DNA from: XYD2-FULL-39-9 sp964561035
GTDB taxonomy: Bacteria; Patescibacteriota; Patescibacteriia; Magasanikbacterales; GWA2-37-8
DNA length: 26,950 nt
Direction: 5' to 3'
Assembly: GCA_964561035.1 (NCBI GenBank)
Contig: CAZLNR010000013.1
Coordinates: forward strand, 1 to 26,950
Part shown: piece after piece, positions 21,604 to 26,950 of the stretch
Layout of the letters: each line of letters opens with the position of its first letter
Position numbering within the stretch: position 1 is the stretch's first letter
The notes under the pieces: generated by a model
Databases searched by the model: none
Seen by the model: the letters and a program-made list of their open reading frames with translations, nothing else
Told to the model about the DNA's origin: nothing
Translations under genes and position numbers: made by a program

Positions 21604-21996
21604 TTAAAGGCGACCGCTTCCTAACGGATTGAACCCCCGGTGTACTTCATAACCATCCGCGTACCCGTCTTTATCAGTGTCTTTATCCAAAGGATTAGTT
21701 TTATACACTGAAATTTCTTCTTTATCCCCCAAACCATCGCCATCTGAGTCACTATCTTCAGGATTGGTATTATACTGCTTTTCTTCTTCATCGGTTAATC
21801 CATCAAAATCTTTATCTGTTGAGGCTACCGCCTGTAGCGCATTCTTAAATTCATTTTCTCTGAGCGCTTGATCGTTAGGAACACGATTATCTGTGCCGCG
21901 ACTATACTTATTTTGTAAAAACCGAACACCAAAAAAAGTACCGACAATTATGCCTAGCACCGCACAAATTCCAATAATTTTCTTGATCCAAACCAT
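21604..21996 (-). CDS. Small membrane-anchored TSP3-repeat protein
   Basis: 130 aa: membrane helix at about 5-25 with almost no cytoplasmic part, a 35-residue linker, then three TSP3 repeats (about 61-127: DKDFDGLTDEEEKQYNTNP, DSDGDGLGDKEEISVYKTNP, DTDKDGYADGYEVHRGFNP). The last residues NPLGSGRL parallel the end of the repeat block in the adjacent 258-aa protein. Probably a calcium-binding surface protein. It starts 5 bp after the stop of the 1103-aa gene, so the two form an operon. Confidence 0.88.
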   Translation of the reverse strand: MVWIKKIIGICAVLGIIVGTFFGVRFLQNKYSRGTDNRVPNDQALRENEFKNALQAVASTDKDFDGLTDEEEKQYNTNPEDSDSDGDGLGDKEEISVYKTNPLDKDTDKDGYADGYEVHRGFNPLGSGRL

Positions 21997-22001
21997 ACGG
22001 A

Positions 22002-25000
22002 TTACTGGTTATTAATATAATTAAAATTTGCCGGTCCGGTCACAATAGCACTGACATCTAAAATATTGTCTACAGTCACTTCTGAACCAGCTGATGGCTT
22101 GTTTAAATTAAATACTTGCCAATATTTTGCATTCTGATTATCGGATAAAGCCGCGGCTTGCAAATAATACGTTTTTACCGGGGTGCCAAATCGATAAAAT
22201 GCCGAATTGTTTATATCACTTGAAGAAATTAAACCGTCTGAAGTAAAACTTAAATCTTCACCATACGGAACATCGCTTTCAGGCAGATATACATCTACTT
22301 TTAATTTTGCAGTATTTCTAAACTGACGAATGGCCACACTTGGTGATTTTACATAAAAAGAATATGTGTTGCCAGACATATCACCAGCATCAACAGTAAA
22401 CGCTTCAGCGTTTGTTTGACCAATAGTATTATTAAATCCATGATACCAAATACCGCTCAATTTTGAGTTATTAGCATCGTAATATCGCACACCAGTAACA
22501 TATTGTTTAAGCGAAGAATTTTGCTGACAAAGAGTGGGTGAATTACAGAAAGAACCGTGCGTAACCTCTGGGTTGGATATAAATGGATTAAGTACGCCAC
22601 CACTAAAATCTTCAGGGCCTACCCAACTTACCACCACACGCACATCTTGAGTTCGAATTGTTTTTCTAACCACCGGAGAAAGCACAAAATCATATTGCCA
22701 AGTTTGCGGAGCGGATACGACCGAAATATCAAATGGATGCGTCCAGTCCCGATTCAAATAAACATTGTATTTTTTTGCTCGTTCTGTGCCAGCCGAACAT
22801 ATTGGGTCGCTGCTAACCAGAGCACTACCAACTCCGTATGGGTTGAGTAGGACATACGAAGAATCAGACCCAACATTCTTGGTTACCTTACCCACAAGAG
22901 GCGAACCTGCACTGCTCAAATCACAGTCTGTATTACCGCCTGTACCCTCAAAAAAACTAACAACTGTACTATTACATGTTCCTACAGATAAAAACACCGA
23001 ACTGGTTATAAAATATTTAGCAAACAAAGGATCTTTGGCAGAAGCACTTGCGGTGGAAGTTGAGAGTACGTTAATAAAACCACCAGAGATATTTACCCCC
23101 GATGAATTGACTCCACAAACAATACAATTTTTTACTGTACCGGCCGTACATTCTCCGCAAGTCTTTGTTCCTTTTTTCATCGTATGCGGATCGCGCGGCT
23201 CTGCTTCACAAGCAAGCTCTTTATAACCGTTATGCGCCGCATCTTTTACCAAAGCGGTTGAACCGTCTGTGGAAGTAGCCGCCGCATACACAGTTCCGTC
23301 GGCAGCATAATCACACCGTTCCACAGCTTCTAAAATACCATTACCACAGTATTGGGCTGGCTGCACATCAATAGTATTCTGACAATTTGCCGAACAGTAC
23401 GAACAGCTGCGGCCATATGTTGGTACACATGCCCGGCCGTTATTTGCCACACCCTTATCACAGGCTTCATTTGCATCTACCACACCATTACCGCATACGC
23501 CAGTTCCTGATAATACAGGAGGTGCAGCCGCTACAGAGCAATACCAACTACTTTGCATCTCTTGCCTAATATCACTCTCGGATAATACTGTATTAAAAAT
23601 TTTTAACTCATCAATGCCTCCCAAAAAGAAATTAATGTAATCTGGATCGGAGCCAGCCGGCTGCTCGGAAGATCCAATAGTTATATTTTCAATTGAATGC
23701 CCCATAAATGAATTGACAGAAACAGAGGTATTGACGGCTTCTAAGTTGCCATTAATATATATTTTTGCTGTATTAGTTGTCCCCGCTCTTTCAAACGTTG
23801 CTGCCACATGCGTCCACTCATTGAGAGGAATATTGGTAGCTGAATCTACCGCATTCTGCTGCTGGCTATTCCATAAATTAAATCGCACAACTCCTGGAGA
23901 GCTCGGATTATTAAACTCTAAATCAAAGCCTGTGTTTGTTCTAGGGCCGCCTTTTTCAACAATGCGCTGATAATTTTCCTCATAACTAACTGGCCGAATC
24001 CAAGCTTCAACTGTAACGGCCTTAGTAAATTCTAAACTATCACTATGATTTACGGTTAAGAAGCGGTTTCTTATTTGTTCTGAATGAAATGTTGCCGCGC
24101 TATTTTCTTTGCCCGCAAATGTTTCAGGACATGCCCCGCCCCTACACACGGCTGTGTTATTTTCTAACGACATGTCTTCCACAACCCCGGATCCTGTGGT
24201 CGCATTAATACGCAACGAATCAAATGACCACCAAGCCACAGCTCGCTCATCTTGTTTCTTACACGTTTTTGAACAGGTACGAACCCCTGGCCTTCCGTCA
24301 ACTGAACAGGTTTGATTACCTTCACAAGTTTCATACTCACTTTGCATAATACCGTCGCCACAGTAAGGCCCCCAGTTCTGGCAGTCCCAGCTACATGAAC
24401 TCTCTTTGCCTGCGGAACCATATTTTTCAACACCAGCAGTTCCCGGATCACAAACTTCATACGCCGATTCCAATATGCCATTGCCGCACCTGCCTAACGG
24501 GCTTATGCCATTGCAAGAAATATTACAATGATTATATTTGCCATTTAAATTTCCATCATCACAGGTTTCTCCTAATTCTTTTACCCCATTGCCACACCGG
24601 CTTAAATTACTGCACAAAGTTGTAGAAGCAACCCACTGACAATTACTATTACAGACGCTCAGATTTTTAATAGTTCCCACACAACCCGCTTGATAATTGA
24701 TCACACCTGGCGGATCACACTGTTCTCCCCGATCTGTGTTTAAACGGCCATCACCGCAAACACCTGATTGCAGAGTAGAGATTTCCTGATCAAAATTACA
24801 AATACCTGCATCATCACTGATTTTTACTACACTACTACTGACAAAATCTGCCACAAAACTATTAAAATTAGCCGGAGCTAAACCAGTATTTTCTAATCGG
24901 GCGCGAATAATATACTTGCCTGTATTTGACGCGACTATATACCGATAGGCGTAGGAATCTTTATTGCAAGCAAAACTAAAACGGCGGTCAGTTGTGCTCC

Positions 25001-25313
25001 AACCCGTGCTTGGGTCGTGGAGTACACAGGTTTCAGTATCTGGACACTGACTATCTTTGACACAAAACCTATTAGTAGTTTGAGAGCAAGTGCCCGCCAA
25101 ACCAAGCTGGTTGACTGGGTCTGTCGGCAAAGCACGCCCCAATTCGTTGCCTAACAAAGACCATGACGGCCAAACGCTAAGAGTTTGGCCGTTTAAATAT
25201 GTACCCTCCTTTAACGTAGGCACAGAAGCTGCGCTCACCGACTGAATCGCAAAAATAATGCCCAGTAGCACTGGAGAAAGCAAGAGTAAAAAAGTTTTAT
25301 TATACTTATTCAT
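22002..25313 (-). CDS. Large secreted protein with 'CGNG' cysteine repeats and LamG-like lectin domain
   Basis: 1103 aa. Signal peptide at 1-29 (hydrophobic core then SVSAA). A Cys-pair motif at about 76-96 (CSQTTNRFCVKDSQCPDTETC), then four myxococcal-type (DUF4215-like) repeats beginning CGDG or CGNG at about 186, 240, 276 and 318, each with a downstream E-x-CD(D/P) and a Cys cluster. Residues ~358-590 form a concanavalin/LamG-like domain (VAWWSFDS at its start, VTVEAWIRP, EWTHVAATFE, LGGIDELKIFNTVLS at its end). Two further CGNG repeats start at 607 and 656. The remaining ~350 residues are beta-rich and lack a membrane or sorting anchor. Probable adhesive surface protein, possibly disulfide-rich. 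An extended -10 promoter lies directly upstream. Confidence 0.9.
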   Translation of the reverse strand: MNKYNKTFLLLLSPVLLGIIFAIQSVSAASVPTLKEGTYLNGQTLSVWPSWSLLGNELGRALPTDPVNQLGLAGTCSQTTNRFCVKDSQCPDTETCVLHDPSTGWSTTDRRFSFACNKDSYAYRYIVASNTGKYIIRARLENTGLAPANFNSFVADFVSSSVVKISDDAGICNFDQEISTLQSGVCGDGRLNTDRGEQCDPPGVINYQAGCVGTIKNLSVCNSNCQWVASTTLCSNLSRCGNGVKELGETCDDGNLNGKYNHCNISCNGISPLGRCGNGILESAYEVCDPGTAGVEKYGSAGKESSCSWDCQNWGPYCGDGIMQSEYETCEGNQTCSVDGRPGVRTCSKTCKKQDERAVAWWSFDSLRINATTGSGVVEDMSLENNTAVCRGGACPETFAGKENSAATFHSEQIRNRFLTVNHSDSLEFTKAVTVEAWIRPVSYEENYQRIVEKGGPRTNTGFDLEFNNPSSPGVVRFNLWNSQQQNAVDSATNIPLNEWTHVAATFERAGTTNTAKIYINGNLEAVNTSVSVNSFMGHSIENITIGSSEQPAGSDPDYINFFLGGIDELKIFNTVLSESDIRQEMQSSWYCSVAAAPPVLSGTGVCGNGVVDANEACDKGVANNGRACVPTYGRSCSYCSANCQNTIDVQPAQYCGNGILEAVERCDYAADGTVYAAATSTDGSTALVKDAAHNGYKELACEAEPRDPHTMKKGTKTCGECTAGTVKNCIVCGVNSSGVNISGGFINVLSTSTASASAKDPLFAKYFITSSVFLSVGTCNSTVVSFFEGTGGNTDCDLSSAGSPLVGKVTKNVGSDSSYVLLNPYGVGSALVSSDPICSAGTERAKKYNVYLNRDWTHPFDISVVSAPQTWQYDFVLSPVVRKTIRTQDVRVVVSWVGPEDFSGGVLNPFISNPEVTHGSFCNSPTLCQQNSSLKQYVTGVRYYDANNSKLSGIWYHGFNNTIGQTNAEAFTVDAGDMSGNTYSFYVKSPSVAIRQFRNTAKLKVDVYLPESDVPYGEDLSFTSDGLISSSDINNSAFYRFGTPVKTYYLQAAALSDNQNAKYWQVFNLNKPSAGSEVTVDNILDVSAIVTGPANFNYINNQ

Positions 25314-25321
25314 ATATACCT

Positions 25322-25330
25322 ATTATACCA
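25322..25330 (-). promoter_or_regulatory. Extended -10 promoter of the 1103-aa surface gene
   Basis: TGGTATAAT on the minus strand, a perfect TGnTATAAT extended -10 that does not need a -35. It ends 8 nt before the ATG at 25313, so the transcript would be leaderless or have a 1-2 nt leader. It sits in the 30-bp gap after the stop of the upstream surface gene. Confidence 0.6.
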
Positions 25331-25343
25331 TGAACCGACAACA

Positions 25344-26950
25344 TTAGGATCCGAGCAAACTCTGAATCTCGTTGAGATCTCGAAGCCGAATGTAATTTCT
25401 TTTTAATTTATCAATTTGCACTGAACACACTTCTCCAACACTGCAATCTAAATCGGTTTTACAAGTAGTAGAGGCTCCTGGGTTTGATATGCTTACACCG
25501 CAATATCCGTAATTTGTAAGATTGGTATTGAAGTTTAAATTGCTTATTAACTGATCAAAAACATTTCTGGTATCTGCAGAAGCGTTGGCATTAATACTGA
25601 ACAAATAGATGTTGGAAAATAAATTATTTGAGGTATCGGAATAATTAAGCGCATCAACATAAATATTATTTCCATCAGTAATAGCATCATATCCGTTAAT
25701 GGTAGTAGGGCGCATTTCTCCAGTAAACCCTTGTCCGCCTAGTGCGCGATCGTTATTGAACCATTCAGAAACGGTTAAATGCTGTGGATTGGAAAACACC
25801 GCAATACCAATAGCGTCGCTATTCTTAGCGTTAGTGAAAATAAAACGCTTGAGTGTTGAGGTTGGCGTATCCCCAACCACCGAAGCTGAGACTTGCACCA
25901 CTGGACGCAAATATGGCAAATCATCGGTTACACCTGTAGCTCCTTTATCCGCACAATAATATGAACGGAAATTAAAGTATCCGCCGCTTGGTGAAGGTGG
26001 CACAGAAGAATTATCAAACGCGTCTACCGCCAAATTAAAACCATCATTATTTCCTAATTTATCTTCATATGGGAATATAATATATGGCCCAAACCCGCCT
26101 ACAAACAAATCCTTAGGCGGCCATGGATGTTCACACAAAAAGACAATAGCTCTTGATTTACCTGCGGTAACCAGACCCATCTGAGAAGAATAATGATTTT
26201 CAGTTACCAAAGCAGAAGCACGCACATCAATTTCTCCATTACGGTTTTGCGCGATCAGCGTATTAAACGATGAGGTTGTAGACTCAAGCGTTACATATGA
26301 GTTTGGTGAGGGCTGCCAAATAAATTCCCAAGCATAATGACCTGGAATTGGCTGTATTTTTGCCCCGTTTCCACTAAACGCAGCTGCGGTTATAGTTGAA
26401 GTTGCGCCGGCTCTGTCAAAATATACTTGTGAGGGACTGACGGTAACCTTATCTATTTCACAAATATTAGTGCCAGTAATAAACTTCCAGCTCACAGGCT
26501 TATTGGTTGCCACAGAATTGCCGATAGAAATTCCTTGTTTACTCTTAATATTATTTTTTAAAATTGCTATATAATCAGCATCAAGCACCAGTGGTTTTGT
26601 TAATTTTAAGACAACCTTACTATATGTACTGCTTACCGATTCCACAGTTACCTGGCCGATATCATCGCCTGCGCACCATTTTGTAGATCGAATGCTAGTA
26701 CGAACCGCTGAGGCTTCTTGGCCAGTAATATATTTAATCAGATTTACCACACGCGCAATAACTCGTTTATACCACGGCAACTGGTCATGTGTAATACCAG
26801 ATGCGGAAGCGAGCGCTGTTACATCTTCGGCACTGCCGCAAGTTGAACTCGTTGTGCCGCGTGCAATAATAAAATTATTTTTTACTGTCCCAACATCAAT
26901 TTGCTGATCAAACACAGCCTCAATTGAAGTGTTCGGACAAATATTAAATC
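25344..26950 (-). CDS. Large surface protein with Ig-like domains, 5' end outside window
   Basis: At least 535 residues; the reading frame stays open to the window edge, so the true start lies beyond it and the GTG at 26915 is only an internal codon. The visible part starts with a bacterial SbsA/Big_5-type Ig-like domain (ICPNTSIEAVFDQQIDVGTV...NFIIARG), has another such ending at VVLKLTKPLVLDADYIAILK, and then a beta-rich BIG2-like stretch (IDKVTVSPSQVYFDRAGATS). Near the C-terminus is a Cys motif CKTDLDCSVGEVCSVQ like that in the neighbouring 1103-aa protein, followed by IDKLKRNYIRLRDLNEIQSLLGS. Function: probable adhesin or surface structural protein. It is the first of the surface cluster as seen on the minus strand, 30 bp before the next start. 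Confidence 0.88.
   Translation of the reverse strand, partial: FNICPNTSIEAVFDQQIDVGTVKNNFIIARGTTSSTCGSAEDVTALASASGITHDQLPWYKRVIARVVNLIKYITGQEASAVRTSIRSTKWCAGDDIGQVTVESVSSTYSKVVLKLTKPLVLDADYIAILKNNIKSKQGISIGNSVATNKPVSWKFITGTNICEIDKVTVSPSQVYFDRAGATSTITAAAFSGNGAKIQPIPGHYAWEFIWQPSPNSYVTLESTTSSFNTLIAQNRNGEIDVRASALVTENHYSSQMGLVTAGKSRAIVFLCEHPWPPKDLFVGGFGPYIIFPYEDKLGNNDGFNLAVDAFDNSSVPPSPSGGYFNFRSYYCADKGATGVTDDLPYLRPVVQVSASVVGDTPTSTLKRFIFTNAKNSDAIGIAVFSNPQHLTVSEWFNNDRALGGQGFTGEMRPTTINGYDAITDGNNIYVDALNYSDTSNNLFSNIYLFSINANASADTRNVFDQLISNLNFNTNLTNYGYCGVSISNPGASTTCKTDLDCSVGEVCSVQIDKLKRNYIRLRDLNEIQSLLGS

Noticed and set aside
22765..23226. 153-aa plus-strand ORF
   Set aside because: Antisense to the 1103-aa surface gene, low-complexity composition and no recognisable domain.
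1..26950. CRISPR array, transposase, integrase, phage or toxin-antitoxin genes
   Set aside because: I looked for regularly spaced repeats and typical motifs of these classes and saw none; the only exact direct repeat noted is the tRNA-Gly duplication.

Overview
This 26.95-kb stretch looks like part of a small-genome Patescibacteria (CPR/Parcubacteria-type) chromosome. The clues are a MurE-like ligase lacking the usual N-terminal domain, an Elp3 radical-SAM/GNAT enzyme, a translin-family protein, compact gene packing, almost no recognisable Shine-Dalgarno sequences, and large surface proteins with thrombospondin type-3 and 'CGNG...CD' cysteine repeats. The phylum assignment is an inference. 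TGA acts as a stop in the ATGA overlap of the murE-like and PH-domain genes, so the TGA-as-glycine code of Gracilibacteria/Absconditabacteria is unlikely. Two runs of exactly 100 N (1445-1544 and 6787-6886) mark scaffold joins; the first breaks a real gene.

Layout. 1-490 (minus): tRNA-Gly(CCC), an unknown 106-aa ORF, and a tRNA-Thr(CGT) cut by the window edge. 490-590: a duplicated tRNA-Gly flank with a shrunken tRNA-Gly relic. 704-6750 (minus, tightly packed): EamA transporter, membrane-anchored glycoside hydrolase, translin-family protein, MurE-like ligase, PH-domain membrane protein, FtsB/DivIC-like protein and a PpiC-type foldase, i.e. a cell-envelope and division cluster. 7124-9554: two convergent GT4 glycosyltransferases sharing a bidirectional terminator. 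9569-12336: a Trm9-like methyltransferase and elp3, divergent with start codons only 8 bp apart, then a Nudix hydrolase. 12371-13618: glyA, convergent with the nrdR / small membrane protein / pyk operon (13658-16009) across another bidirectional terminator. 16111-18790 (minus): ftsA then ftsZ. 18842-20776: a TSP3/PsbP-like membrane protein, ybeY and dgkA. 20796-26950: two more TSP3 membrane proteins, a 1103-aa secreted cysteine-repeat/LamG protein, and the 3' part of another large Ig-like surface protein.

How the parts fit. Three themes dominate: septation and wall synthesis (FtsA, FtsZ, FtsB-like, MurE-like, DgkA), an extracellular calcium-binding/adhesive surface set, and RNA modification or processing (Elp3 with a probable Trm9 partner, YbeY, translin). 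The most notable system is the elp3/Trm9-like pair, which would encode both steps of an mcm5U34-type tRNA wobble modification known mainly from eukaryotes. The most notable regulatory pattern is the recurrence of TATAAT-like -10 boxes 6-8 nt before start codons in the absence of Shine-Dalgarno sequences, which suggests leaderless transcripts.
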